A DNA stretch of 64,000 bases from Clytia hemisphaerica (GCA_902728285.1 CACVBU010000480.1:310001-374000); one strand, 5' to 3'; counted from the stretch's first letter, positions 21,601 through 33,760 are shown. A program made the numbers and translations. The notes: a model not told the origin generated them from the sequence alone.

Positions 21601-24226
21601 CTTATTCTTGAAAATTAAACTAGTAATCGGCAAAAAAGGAAAAACTAATTTTCATTTTTATCGTCGAATCATGTAGAAACCGTCCGATTTGTATGGCGGT
21701 CTTTTCTGGACTTTCATTTAATGACCTAATCAACGTTTTTTGGCCCGTAAAAAAAGAAATTAAATTGGACCCGCCTTATAGCGACTTATTTGGTCTTCCA
21801 GACATTGAGACAAATAATGAAAAATACTTCACAATTTACTACACAGTTGCCACTTTCTTTTTTTGACTGATTGACACTGGCATTGGCTGGATGAAAATTT
21901 CCTCTCAGAGCCAATAAAACTGGTTCAAACATCATCAATTGGATCTAAAGTAAAAGGGTTAGATGATATTCCGCCCTGATCTAAGGGGGTCAAACAGATC
22001 GTTCAAGAAAGGATTCCTTTTCTTATAGCAACAACACAAAGCACGGTACAAGCAGAAACGACCAGTACAAGTGACACACTTCCTCCACCAGCTCTTGGAT
22101 GTAAGATGGAACTTTTTTTAAGAGATGCATTAGTCGACTCTATGATAAAAAATCTACGTTCTTGTGGATACAGTTAGCTCTCAATAATTCTAAATCGAAC
22201 GATTTGTTCGAATTATAGAGAGTATTTTACAAGGGTTTCCCTTTTTTTCCCTGGACGGGAATTGAGAATTGGTATGAATCATAGAAAGTTTCGAATTATA
22301 GAAATTCAAATTAGCGAATTAGTGCACTGCATAGTGTGTCCCGAAAAATGCGGACACATTTTTATATAATACCAAGTAAAATCCTCAAAAGTTAAGCCAA
22401 ATTTTATGACTTCTTAGTTTACATAATTTTTTCTCTCAAAAACCTATAATCTTGTGAATTGAACATAAATTGATTACAAAGAAAATTGTAATCTTATTCA
22501 TATTATTCTAAGCCTATGTTTAGGTAACGGGTTTTAAGAATTTTACTTTATACCGAGTGTTTCAAAAAAGTGTACAAGCTTGAATTAAGATTGTGAGAAA
22601 ACTAAAAATGATTTAAATCTAAACTACCACCTTAATTAACATTTTTCGATTTTAACAATTCTATTTGTACTCTTTTGATAATCAAAACATTCGAAAGGCC
22701 CTCGAATCTTTCGTGTGGCAAATCTTAAGTATGATAGCCCAAAATTTTTTTCGGGACGCACTCTCGTAGTATGTATCAACATCCATTCACTATAAAAGTG
22801 GATAAATTTTTTATACTTTCGAAAAAAGAAAATTTCACAATTTTTCTATAAGGAAATTCGGATAAAGGAATTTTTACCATTTTATAAATCTATATAGAAA
22901 TGGTCTGATAGATCTATTCGCTTCACAAATGTATTTTATTAGCGAGTTTTTGTATCGGTTCCAAATAAACGCCGCCCCCCCCCCCCCGCTTGTTAATTTT
23001 TCGAAGATTTTACAACCCCTCCCCCCTGGACCTTATAAGGACCACCGTTTATTAATTTTTACGAATGTTTTCAGTTGTCAAAGAGAAGACCCATTATTTT
23101 TCTCAAAATAGCCTAATTTTAGCCTATATTTACCTTATCTTTGGGTTTTCAGATGTACAATTTCCAACCCCCCGGCAATTAGGTCCCCCCCCCGTTTATC
23201 AAAATCTCGAAAAATTTCCAACCCGCTCCCCTTTATCCAAATCCCCCCGTTTATTTGGAACCTAAGAGTATAGAGGGCCACGGTAAGTGAAGTTGACACA
23301 AGACAAAGTCGATAGTTGATGTACAGTTTAAATCGCCTTTGCTCACCTAAACAGACGACAGTTTTTTTGTGTTTTGACCGTTGGGGACATGTGGACATGT
23401 CAACTTTGCTTTTTATCATCTCCTTACATTTATACCGAATAGATAAACTCGGTATTAGCTCTTCATTGATGAATCCATGTGAAAGAATATCTTCCTTCTT
23501 CATTTTAGGGCACCGATGTCGAGTCAGCGAAGATCACATCTTAGATTATCCTGTGGTACCGGAAAATTGGATTATAAAAGTCAGTTTCAAAATCGTTGGC
23601 CAACTACTACAAACGCCGGCGAACCAAGTGACCATTTTCGAAATGATTTATAACTGGGTTCCTTTCTTGCGACTGAAATACACACCAGGACTTGAGGTAG
23701 TATGATATTTTCTTTTCAAATTTATTTATTCGCTCCACGAAATAAGAGTATTTTGGTGAAGGGCCCAGAATTATTAATTCGGAAATAACAAAAGTAAAAA
23801 GAGACTAAAATTTGAATAAAAAACGGTCAAGTTAAGATCTTGAGATTAAGGTTTTTTCGTTACCGCCGTTTTCCTCCGAATAATATGGCCAATTTCGAGA
23901 TTTAACAAATTGTTTTTTAGCTCACAATAACAGGTGAAACAATTGAGAAATTCAATGATAACAACCCGTCATTCGAGCCTCAAAATGACATAATATATAA
24001 CGTCAGCATATGGTTAGTAAAAGGACCAAAGGAGGTTAATTATGAGTTGAGACAGGCAAGCAATAATGATTTACTGCAGAGCGGTCAAGTCACTCTTCCC
24101 TGGATACCTCAGGGTTCAAGTTCTGGTGATCAAGCCAAGATCTTTGCAGGTCCCAAGTATTACGACGAAGGTGATTATGACCTTAATGCCATCGATATGA
24201 CAACCGCTGGGATTGAAGCCAATTAA
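18620..24226 (+). CDS. secreted protein with probable ConA/laminin-G-like domain
   Basis: Candidate exons are 18620-18825 (signal peptide core FEVILFGINFILCG, out phase 2), 19234-19342 (2 to 0, weaker acceptor), 22029-22100 (Ser/Thr/Pro-rich TTSTSDTLPPPAL, 1 to 1), 23509-23696 (1 to 0) and 23921-24226 (stop). One exon between 19.3 and 22.0 kb is missing, because phases 0 and 1 do not meet. The last two exons alternate beta-strand-like segments (WIIKVSFKIVG, NVSIWLVKG) and end AKIFAGPKYYDEG, the shape of a laminin-G/ConA-like jelly roll that binds glycans or matrix. The fold assignment is inference from pattern. The Ser/Thr-rich exon looks like an extracellular linker. Introns contain several MITEs. 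Confidence 0.5.
19012..19137. mobile_element. MITE with ACCTTATCGGCC ends
   Basis: TACCTTATCGGCCAAAACTT is repeated in perfect inversion over 28 bp. 'GGCCGACTAA' recurs several times inside. A relative lies at 36784-36959. Confidence 0.75.
19366..19508. mobile_element. MITE, pogo-like CAGTTGAC family
   Basis: It starts ACAGTTGACTTTCGCTAATT and ends with GTTCGAGTTATAGAGAGTTT. Internal words are shared with 2.05, 6.1, 22.2 and 24.4 kb. It lies just inside an intron donor. Confidence 0.55.
19722..19962. mobile_element. mariner-type MITE with TA duplication
   Basis: TA|CAGTGTGTCCCAAATGAA on the left and, from the right, TA|CAGTGTATCCCAAAAAAA. Similarity continues inward (TTATATAA, GTAAAATCCTCA). 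A related copy lies at 22.33-22.77 kb. Confidence 0.75.
20081..20278. mobile_element. MITE with about 53-bp inverted ends
   Basis: ATAGACCTTTTCATAAATTA through CACTTGCCTCG is repeated in inversion with four or five differences. The core is about 90 bp. Confidence 0.7.
21182..21776. mobile_element. MITE of the AGGCGAGACC family
   Basis: AGGCGAGACCGATTTGATAA ... TTTTACGAGCCC on the left, inverted at 21740-21776. The best-preserved relative is at 33881-34264, and a single arm lies at 59207-59249. Confidence 0.55.
22168..22325. mobile_element. degenerate pogo-like MITE
   Basis: ATACAGTTAGCTCTCAATAA start, internal GAATTATAGAGAGTATTTTA and a CCCTGGACGGGAATTGAGAA block shared with 19.4 kb. Confidence 0.45.
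22331..22766. mobile_element. mariner-type MITE (TGTCCCGAAAAA ends)
   Basis: The left end is AGTGTGTCCCGAAAAATGCG; read from the right, AGAGTGCGTCCCGAAAAAAA. It shares TTTATATAAT and AAAATCCTCAAA words with the element at 19.7 kb. Confidence 0.6.
22959..23265. mobile_element. MITE with GGTTCCAAATAAACG ends and poly-C runs
   Basis: GGTTCCAAATAAACGCC on the left is inverted at the right end, beside CCCCCCG. Runs of 6-14 C occur at four places. A partial relative starts near 18882 (GTTCCGAATAAACGTCTCCC). Confidence 0.65.
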
Positions 24227-24743
24227 ATCGATAAGATATAGTCAAAGGCTAGAAGCGCATGTACATAGGATTTGAAACTATTTATAACACTGTCGTTGGT
24301 GTGATAAAGTAAGATTTAGGTTTTATAATCGCCCTAAGAAGAAAACTACAAAAATGATAAAACAGTGGAGTCTCCATAACTCGAACACGCACGGGGAATA
24401 AAAATTTTCGAACTATGGAGTTAGGTTTATAAGGCATTGTTAACTGAAGGGGTTAAGGAGAAATTCGCAGTGGAACCTCCAATTAGCGGGGTTACTGTCT
24501 GCTAATTAAAAGTGTCCGCCAAAGGGAACGCGCCAAACGTCTAAGCTATTTGTTTAATGAAACTTAGAAGTTTTTAAGAAATAAATAGTTTGGATAAATC
24601 AAGATTGTCTAATTTTTTAAAGTCTGTGACCAGTTTAACCGTCGATGTCCGTTATAGCTGTTTTTGCACCTTCTTGAGTTTCTTGACTGAACTTGATTTT
24701 TGACGTTATTGAGCATGTTCTAAATATCATTTTTTTCAACTTA

Positions 24744-25223
24744 CAGTCCCTGGCTCACAGAATGCAGGTGCCCCACAGAATGCAGGTCTGACGTAAATCG
24801 TCAAAGTCACAAGCTTTAGAAGACTTACGGGGTACAGGGTAAGGGTAAGGGGGTACTTAGGCAAATGGAGGGTACGGTATGTGCCGCCCTTAAGGTTACC
24901 TTTTTTGGACTTCCAAAGTCCCGCTAAGGGTCGGAAAATCAGAAAATCAAATTTCAGTCCCACTAAGGGCCGGAAAAATGGGAAGATTTCAACTTTTTAC
25001 CCCCTGAAAGATCGAAAATTGGTCAAATTTGTCCCACTAAGGGTCGTAAAATTCCCAAAATTTTCCTTTGGTTTTTACTAGTAAGGGTCCAATGTTCGAA
25101 AGTCGGGCGGCACCCCCCGCCCATCAGCTCGCAACCCTATAGGATGTAGAAAAGAATAACCACACTACTATGCGTCAGAATTCGCATCAGAAAAAGCACC
25201 TGCATTCTGTGGTCCAGGGACTG
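24744..25223. mobile_element. MITE with CAGTCCCTGG ends and TA duplication
   Basis: TA|CAGTCCCTGGCTCACAGA on the left and, from the right, TA|CAGTCCCTGGACCACAGA, continuing to GAATGCAGGTG. The interior has degenerate 'cccactaagggtcggaaaat' units every 60-70 bp. Confidence 0.75.
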
Positions 25224-26397
25224 TAGCATATCTTTTGATCTAGTGAACCAAATTTTATAAAAACCCATCAAATTTTAAAATTACTTTTTCTTCTTTCTTA
25301 TAAAATAAGTTTGATTCTTTGAAAATTCGCATAGAACTTGTGAAATCTTACTTCAAAGAGGGTAAATTTGTTCTGACACACCCGATATAAAGATTGTAAA
25401 AAATTGCCTGGAAAGATCCCTGAAGACTGTCTCAATATAATCTGCAGCGGACATTTTGTGCTCGTTAAAAAAAACTATCCAGAGTGAAATATTACCAAAA
25501 AAGAAAATATTCCAAAAAATGGAAATATGAAGATGAAAAATGAAGAAGAAGAAGTGCTTCATATTTTTGTCAGAAATTCTTCGTTCTTAGAACATCACAG
25601 TTGCTAGAAAAAAATATCAAAAATATTTATTTTCATGCAGATTATGTTGAGGCAGACTTTAGTTTATTATATTATATTATTTTATTTCACATTTGCAACT
25701 TTGTAACATACACATTTAGTATCTTTTAAAAATTATATACAATACTACAATTTTCAATTAATGTAAATATGCTAACAAAAATATAGTGCAATAATATAAT
25801 GTTTTAGGAACTTTTTCTTTCTAAATTTTGAGTCAATGTATCGAGTCCTATTTCGAAAATATAATAAATGATGACTTTTTTATAAATTTCTACCATGAAA
25901 AAAAACAATTGATTAAGAAGGAGAGGTAGAGATAGCCTGTACCACCCCGACACGGGCGTTTTTTATATTTTGAAAAGACTTGCCGTGCGTCGGTCTGTTT
26001 CGGTTAGCCAGATTCTGTGTCTCAGTTTTATCCATAGTCACTAAAATATTATACGATATTCAATTTGAAATTGGTTTGTCCCAAAACAAAAGCGTAGGAG
26101 TACTCTTTTTAAAAATGAAAGATACCATTGCATTGATGCGTTAAATGTAGCGTCACTCTTGTTGAGCTAGATTGAATGCTAAAAATAGCTACGCTCCACC
26201 GCAGATACATTCAGAGTTTTGCGTAAAAATGTCTGAGATACGGAATGTTGCTTAATTGTAACAAACTGAACTTCGCGTTTTCTTTTCAGTCAACAAAAAA
26301 CAGTTTGGTACAGGCTAAAATAAGTTTACAGAAGATTGTATCATTTCGAATGAAAAAAGGAATACATTTTGTAAGAAAATCGAAAATTTCACAAAAT
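25224..26397. other. intergenic, no gene seen
   Basis: Very AT-rich. It lies between the ConA-like gene and the 3' end of repeat-protein gene 2. No repeat with clear ends. Confidence 0.4.
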
Positions 26398-27189
26398 TTA
26401 TTTTCGTGTTTGATACCACCGGATGTGTTTTCGTTTTGGTGAAGGCGGCAGGGCGGGGCGCCCGTATTTTCCTGGCAAGTGTAATCTCTTTGCTCTCGTA
26501 TCTTGCATACCTCCTTGTAATTCCAAATTTCTTAACATTTCGTTCATAGACATGTCTCTTTGAAAGTCCCATTGAGATCTTGTATCCCGTTGCATACCAT
26601 CCTGCATATCCTGCATACCGTCCTGCGTATCCTGCATACCGTCCTGCGTATCCTGAATTCCACCTTGCACGGTACCGTCTTGAGGGACCTGCATACCACC
26701 CTGCTCAGTATCTTGCATACCACTCTGCACTACATCATTTGGAAGTGGGAAGGACGGCGTTTCAATATGGTCCATGTGAAGCATCAGAGGAATAGGTTTG
26801 CGATAAGGACCCTCTGTATCTGGAAAGAAAAAATAAATTGCTCAGTACAAGAAAATCTCACGCAATACTTTGTTTTCAAAAAATATTCACTCCTTGGCGT
26901 TTGGAGACTAAATGCAAGCACCCGTTTGGCTCCTTTTTGGGATAACATCAATTCTAACAAATAGATTAATCATGATTGTAATGCGTGGTCTCACTTTAAG
27001 ATAAACGAACTTGACTAAAATCCCTTGACTAAAATCCCTTAACGCAAAAACCTTTTTGATTTTTTAAAAATTTTGAACTTCTAGGAAAAAATTTCAAAAA
27101 ATCTTACCTTCAATCGAGACGTATCTTTGATGTGAAAATTCCATTAAACAGAAAAACTGGAGCACGAAAAATATCACTGCGTATTTCAT
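26398..27189 (-). CDS. small secreted repeat protein, paralogue 2
   Basis: I do not recognise the family. Exon 1 (27108-27189) encodes a signal peptide nearly identical to paralogue 1 (MKYAVIFFVLQFFCLMEF) and ends in phase 1. Exon 2 (26398-26819) opens with the shared GPYRKPIPLMLHMD block and SFPLPNDVVQ. It then shortens the repeat to GMQDTQD-type units (about six). It continues with DFQRDMSMNEMLRNLELQ and ends in a basic, proline-rich tail (PALPPSPKRKHIRWYQTRK). The protein is about 170 residues, with no cysteine in the mature part. The intact tail here shows what paralogue 1 has lost. KR and KRK sites flank the tail, so proteolytic processing is conceivable. Function unknown. Confidence 0.65.
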
Positions 27190-27985
27190 CTTGTCTTTAA
27201 ATTCCTAAAAAATCTGCACTTCTTCAAAATATTTTTGTGAATTTGATTTTAACTGACGGAAAATCAGCTTGATATGTTGGCTATGTCAACGTGTGTCTTA
27301 ACTCTTATTTCTTTTGAGTTTTATCTCTGCGTGGAATCACTCTAATATAAATAGTACTTTCAATGACAAAACCTTTTTTTTCTGAAGGAAGCAAATTAAT
27401 AGACCAACCAAGCCAGATGCTATCTGCTTTTCCCTTTGTCTTCTCTGTATTCCAACTAGCGCCAAATTTAATCAAGAGATTTGTCAATAGATCAAAGTCC
27501 CTATGAGTCTATTTTTTTCGTACGTAGAAAACCTTTAATTTACTACGTAAGGCTGTTTATAATGACGAGAAATTCTAATATTATATTAATAAAATGAAGA
27601 TATATATTATCTTTTAATTAGAGAATAATTTTTGAGGAAAATTTGATGGAATTTTTTGTCAAACTAAAACTGAATAGAGGGTGAATTATAAAGGACTGAA
27701 AGAACACAGACTTTTCCTCCCTTCTATTTTCTTTTTACATCGAAGATTCGGACAAGTTTGTAAACGTACGAGCCATATGATTAACTCAAGGCGTTTTTTT
27801 TATTTCTGAGTCAACTTTCCGTGCTTATTGAATACAAAATCTAGTAGTTAACAAGCTGGCAAGATTTTAAGGGAACTTTTTTCTCGAAACGGATATGACG
27901 TAGCCTAGCCTACATAATATCGGAATTTAGTAAACGGTGGTAATCTTTTTTTCACTTGAAACCTGAATGTATTTTTGGTCTTTTA
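27190..27985. other. upstream region of repeat-protein gene 2
   Basis: 5' UTR and upstream words match those of paralogue 1 (for example CTTGTCTTTAA before the ATG, and the block near 27.41 kb). No gene seen. Confidence 0.4.
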
Positions 27986-28478
27986 TCTTCTTCATACTCC
28001 TGTGACTCGGAGGGACCCCTACCCCACTGGAAAATTTTGCCTAAATTTCGTCCTCGGTGAGAAAATATTCTACAATTTCAGCCCCATTGGCAAATTGACT
28101 TTATTTTTATACCCACTCAAAACTCAATGGAAAAATTTCACTCCAAAACCATCCCTACTGGACTTTTTGAGATTTTTATGGCTGTGAATTTTAGTTCGAT
28201 TATTTTCGAGCCAGAAAATTCAGTGGGGATGAAAAAAATAGTACAATGTTTTGCAGTAAGGATTTCCTTATCTTGTTATTTTCATCTGGACAAAAATCAT
28301 AGTATGATTTTCCCCTTGGGACGAAATAATGTGAAGGGGTCCCCAGAGTGTGTTAACAACTGAACACTTTAAATCACACAACAATGATGAGATTGTGCAT
28401 TCTAGGCTCAGTGGCTCGATTGGACTAGAGAATTTTCTAACGGACCAGCGAAACCAATAACAAACAAACATTTATTTT

Positions 28479-28777
28479 AACACCCCCTTCTCACAGACCC
28501 ACTGGGAACCCTTCCCACTGGAAAAATTAACCAAAATATCGTCCCGGTGGAAAATTATTCTTCAATTTTTGTCCCCACTGAAAATAACCAAATAAACCTC
28601 GTCAGAACATATTTACTATTTTTCCAATCTCCACTGAATTTTCTGACTTGAAAACAAAAGAATTAAAATCCCATTCAAAAAAAATATGAGAATATCAATC
28701 CCCATCGAGTTTCGGTCCGTTTTTTTTGTCCCCCACTGGCTGAAAAAATCCTACCGTTTCTGTGAGAAGGGGGTGTA
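28479..28777. mobile_element. MITE of the CCCCACTGG family
   Basis: AACACCCCCTTCTCACAGAC on the left and TACACCCCCTTCTCACAGAA from the right, with 'cccactggaaaaatt' and 'gtccccactgaaaa' inside. A less complete copy lies just upstream at about 28.00-28.35 kb. Confidence 0.65.
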
Positions 28778-30727
28778 TTTTACATCGTGCAAACCTTTGG
28801 ACACATCTCATCCCATCCTCATCCTTTACCAAGAAAACTTAAACTCTATCCATGTAATATGTGAACACTTGATTTTTTAACAATTTCTCAGCACCTATTA
28901 ATGATATATTAAGAAGATCGTTGAAAAGAAGTCTTGAGTGGAATCATCTATTACATTGATAATTTTCATAAAATCGAAAATTAAAGAAGGAAAATGAAGA
29001 TGATAAAAATAGAGAATTTTTCTACTGGTTCAAAAATTATGACATGATTTCAAATTTCAAATCTATGTTCAGATTTTTCGTATCTTTCCTAGATAAAAAG
29101 GTACATCCCTTTTACTGGGCTGTAACTTGTCATTTTGCACTTTTATTTCTTTCGTATATGGCAAACATATTAACTGAAAATGAAAAAACTGTGTAGACTT
29201 CATATATAATGATAATGACTGATATTTTGTCAAGTTTCAAAATAATTATGATTAAATGTTCCCACGAAAGGGTAGCAAAAAAAAATTAGCCTGAAGTTGT
29301 ATCAGTGTGAGTAATTGCAGCAGGTAGCAGATAATTAGAAGATGGTCGTATAAATTATCAAATAAAGTTTAATCTTATTTTCATTCGAAGGAGCACTTGC
29401 AAATGCTTTACCGAGTCTTATTTTTTTAGAAATTTATTCTACAAAAACTTCAGCAAAAGGGTTGAGTTGGTTGTACCAACCACATATTTCTTTTTAGTTG
29501 GATTTGCAACGGAACGTAAATCTTGAAGAAGAATCTATTTGAAAGACAAGCACAGAATGAGCTTGAATTACCTCTCAAGCATGGCGTGACTAAATTTAGA
29601 ACACCATGCTCTCAAATCATTCTTTCAAAAGACGAAACAAGATTTGGGTGTGTAGAAGTAACCTAGCTTTCTCTCATCACCAGGGTACAAAGTTTTTAGT
29701 CTACCCTTAAGCCAATACACTTATGACAATACAACAAGGAAATATTTAGAGCCAAACCCTGGCTACGCGTTTTTTATAAGAACATCCAAAATTTTTAAAG
29801 CCTTCGGGGCCCATCGGATGTTCTTAATTTTTTGAGTATTAAGCCTAAAAATGTTCTTAGTTTCATAATTTTTCAAGTATTTTTGTCCATTTTCTTAAGA
29901 AATACCAAGATGTTTTAGATTCTGCGAAGCCTTTAAATGTTGTTAGCTTGTTGTTAAATATTTTTTAGTAATTTTTCTAGTGGATAGGGTAGTACCAACA
30001 GGTCGGTGAAACAATCTTTTATCAGGATAATATTTACACTTAGTGGGAAGGAAAATGAAAATGGTCGAAATTTGAGAATTGACCCAACTTCTAATCCTGC
30101 ATCTTGAAATATAAGATAAAAGATGATAAGGGTCTAGCTAAACCAACAAAGTCGGTTGAAGATTAATTTGACAAACATAGCTTAGGTTGAGAGCCCAAAA
30201 ATACAAAAAGGAGTTTCAATCATTTATCGCGAGATGAAGTGATAAGCAAGTTTTGGTTTACTACGTCACTCTCATGACGTTTTACGCATTTGGCGTTTTA
30301 AATGGATGTATTATGGATGTCACCCTTAGGGTCATTTCGGATATTGAGTGAGGTCGATAGAATAATATTTCAAACATCATAAGTAGAGAAAGAGAGGGAA
30401 AAGCTTTTCACTACATCACTGTATATTGGATTTGAAGTTGAATTCGTCAATAAACGTAAATAAGAACGGAAACTCACAAAAAAATGGACGAAAACATGAA
30501 ATATCTGTTTTGATCAATAATTTATTAAATCTCGCTTCACTTTTTTTTGTTTTGTTTAGATTTTTGATTTTCTCCAACCACGCGGCTAATGATAAATCAA
30601 TATCGTTTTTTATTCGATTATGTATGCAGTCAATAAAATTAAAACTCATTCCTACTTGGAAAAAGGATTCGGCGAGTTGGTATTGTGCTCCGTTTGATCC
30701 AGCGTCATGCTATTCAGTCCTGCTTTG
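28778..30727. other. intergenic with an ATAAGAAC repeat near 29.77 kb
   Basis: No gene supported. 29.77-29.97 kb belongs to the TTTTTTATAAGAACATCC family, with 'atgttctta' iterations, and is nearly the same as the left half of the element at 37.64 kb. Confidence 0.4.
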
Positions 30728-32004
30728 ATGGCCAAAAGATTTATAAAGGTATAAACCTCCTATTTTCATATAAATCTTAAAAGGGTTTATTGGCTTTTAC
30801 AGCCAATCAACGGAGCACTTTGGGACGACTTTTGTCATTATGTTGACTAAGGTTAACTTACCGATCGATGGGGGTCCTAGGGCGGGGCCATGTAATTAGG
30901 CTTTTTAAATCGGACCCTTACAATTCAGAAAAATTTGTGCGAAAAATCGACCCTTACAGTGCATTTTCTTGAAAGTTTTTGACCATTTTCAGGCAAAATA
31001 TGGTCAGATTTTGAAATTTTACAGAGTGCAATTTTTCTCATCTTTGCTGCTTTCGACCCTTGCAATGCACTTTCAGAATGGGAATCTTGGAAAATATACC
31101 CTTAAGGGCCGCACGTATGGTAGGTCATTTACCTTGAAGCCCGAAATTTGTTGATTTTGTTTGTCGGATCTGTCTTCAGAGCGCCAGTGTTTAAAGCGAT
31201 CAGAGCGAAAAAGCCTAGGCTTTCGTTTTCAACATTCTTCCTTGCAAGATTTGCCACAATCAAGGAATTTCCATACATTTTCTATTTCAGCGAAAATCAG
31301 CATCCACATCAACATCCATAGAAAGCGAAGAAAAAGAAAGAAACACTCCCTCCCCTCACAGCCTACAAGTTCCTTCAGATTGCAGACGAAGAGCTCACAC
31401 CTTTGATGAAAAGAACCAGAATACCTTCGGCAGTGCTCTATTCATTCGTAAACAGAAAGCCGAGCGGATACATTCCTATAAAACTTTCAGGATATCAGTG
31501 TTAGGTAGTTGTCAAGTTGGAAAGAGTACCATAATAAAATGTTTTCTTGGACAGCTTTTTGAAGATTATTATAATCCAACAATAAGTTGTGAAGTTTTTG
31601 AAGCCGGGATCTTCTTGGAGATCGAAAACAAATTAAAACAGTTTGATTTGGTGTTCCACGATTTTCGTGGTGATTTTCACACAAACAATCCTTTACAATA
31701 CCGAGATGAGTTGATCCACAGCCAGGGTTTCATTCTGGTGCACACTAAAAATGAATTACAAAGTTTCCCTCAAGTCTTAGAAATGTTATCTGATATACGA
31801 AAAGTTAAAGGTGATGATTTCACATCAATTTTGATTATGGAGAATAAATGTGACGAGTTATGTTATTATGGAGATAAAAGAAACAATAGACGTTCTTTTG
31901 ATATGGATGGTTGTCTAAATTCTGCTGTGTCAGCAAAACAGAACAAAAATGTAACAGAAGCCATAGGTTCACTGGTAGAAAACATAGAAATGACTCAATC
32001 ATGA
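30728..32004 (+). CDS. Ras-like small GTPase, paralogue 1
   Basis: The main exon 31291-32004 (acceptor TATTTCAG) encodes 237 residues. A basic/serine-rich N-terminal extension (RKSASTSTSIES...) precedes a Ras-type G domain. P-loop GSCQVGKST, switch-I threonine in NPTISCE, G3 as DFRGD, G4 as ENKCDE (NKxD kept), G5 as SAK. Ras proteins switch between GTP and GDP states. Here the residue after the G3 glycine is Asp instead of the catalytic Gln, which predicts poor GTP hydrolysis. There is no CAAX box, so no prenyl anchor. A tiny in-phase first exon is possible at 30728-30748 (MAKRFIK, then a GTATAA donor). Its neighbour at 35.6 kb is a clear paralogue. Confidence 0.85.
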
Positions 32005-33634
32005 CGACTGACCATGACTTTTGATTGAAAACTTATTGGGTGTACAATCTTTTGTAATTTTTTGAACAAGATTATTTAGGAAAGAAAAACCAAAATTATT
32101 GCTAAATGACAAAGTTTTGTCTGTAAACACAACCGATGTCTTTCATTGCCATATACGTACTCCGCTACGTTATGGTAAAGAATACACTAGGTCAGGAATT
32201 AGCGCGTGGGAAAAAAAGGGGCGGAGGTTGTGACAAAGTATTACACGAAGTCCTTCCCGGAAAAATGCCGTGGAAATTATGATTTATACGTATATAAGAC
32301 ATTGAGCCCGCTCCGAATTTTTACCCGCCCGCGCGGACAAAATTCCCACCTAACTTGTATCACGCGCGGCTACTTTTCTTTTCTTTTGTACGAATTCGTC
32401 TTAGACTATAGGATCGTCTGTGTCAGGAACCTAGAAAACTAAAATTTCTATATTCAAAATCTGCGGAGTTTCCAAAAGGGAAGCAGTAAACTAGCTTATA
32501 ACTAAAAATCAATGAAAAATTAAGAAGTATTATTCAAATGAGCCTTTCCCTTGTTTTATCTAGCCAAAAATGTATTTTCAGCCATCAAGAATTAAACGGA
32601 TTCAATCAAATATTTCTATCACAAGATGGTCACACGATTTCGCGAAAAATTGTTTTGATTATAGCTGGTCACTATTGAAGACATCTGGATGTAGACAAAA
32701 ATTAGTACTAGGTGAGTGTGGATAATGAGGGTTGGTTTTAACTTTCTGAAGTTTCCCTAAGGGTTACAAAAAACAACAACGAAATCAAATAGTTCCTGTA
32801 AGAATCGGAATTTCACCTTCAACCCGCGTTGTTATTCTGTTTTTAGAATTGAGACCTTTTTTCGGGAAAAATATTTCAAGCTCTTTAGAAGTCATTAGCG
32901 CTTTCAATAAGAAACATTAGTCGGGTTGGACTTAGATTGAAAAACTAAAAGACGATAATTAGACTGAAAGTACAAATGATTGGTTCGGTAGAAAAATCAC
33001 ACAACAAAGTTGGGAAAAATACTATTCTTTGAAAATGTATGATATAAAAATAGTTGTAGTTGTTTTTTTATTGTGAGTTTGTAACAGTGGCTCATAGAAT
33101 TGAGAAGTGAGGATCTTTTACATTGATATGTGGGGTGCCAAAGCGAAGGTTAGTTCAATTACTTTATTGAGGAATAAATATTTCAAAAAAAAATTCATGA
33201 AGTCTTTTAGAGAAACGAATATAAGCCATATTATGGACTTGCGGATGAAAGCAAATGTATTTTCACTTCGCATTCTTTCACAGAAAATAACTTTACCAAA
33301 TACGCTTGAAGATTTTTGTAGTATAGCATTCTTTATATTTGTTGCGATTTGTTTGAGTTTTTCATTTAAAGATTTAATATTCAAATAGCAATCAATTTCA
33401 GGTGGGTAAACAGTTAAATGTCATCTTTGAATTTCATCTTCTTGATAAAATCCTTTCACAGATGGGCTAGTGTTGTCATTCAGACTATTGTTTAGATATT
33501 TTCTTCCACATTTTTAAAGAAAATCATCTAACCCGTTAGATCTTTCGTAGACACTACGGCTGTTAAAACTTTGATATTGCAAAATAAGCAATCTTGAAAT
33601 ACTGACTATTCAGGGCCAAATAGTATTCAATATA
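32005..33634. other. intergenic, no gene seen
   Basis: AT-rich. It holds a short GC-rich patch at 32.17-32.36 kb and no recognisable exon. An open frame at 33107-33388 has no splice context and no family features. Confidence 0.4.
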
Positions 33635-33760
33635 TGCACCACTAGAGAGTCTTTTTAGATCTTTGAAAATCTTCCACCCAATACGTCATTTTTTCTATTT
33701 TTTAAGGGACGTATTGGGTGGAAAATTTTGAAAGTTCTCAGAAGACTCCCCAGTAGTGCA
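33635..33760. repeat. 53-bp-arm inverted repeat (hairpin)
   Basis: The arms meet around CCACCCAATACGTC / GACGTATTGGGTGG with a 23-bp T-rich loop and run outward to TGCACCACTA / TAGTGCA with several mismatches. Confidence 0.65.

Noticed and set aside
26560-26964. Plus-strand open frames at paralogue 2
   Set aside because: Antisense shadows of the repeat-coding exon.
33107-33388. Open frames on both strands
   Set aside because: Both strands are open over the same AT-rich stretch, with no splice sites or motifs.
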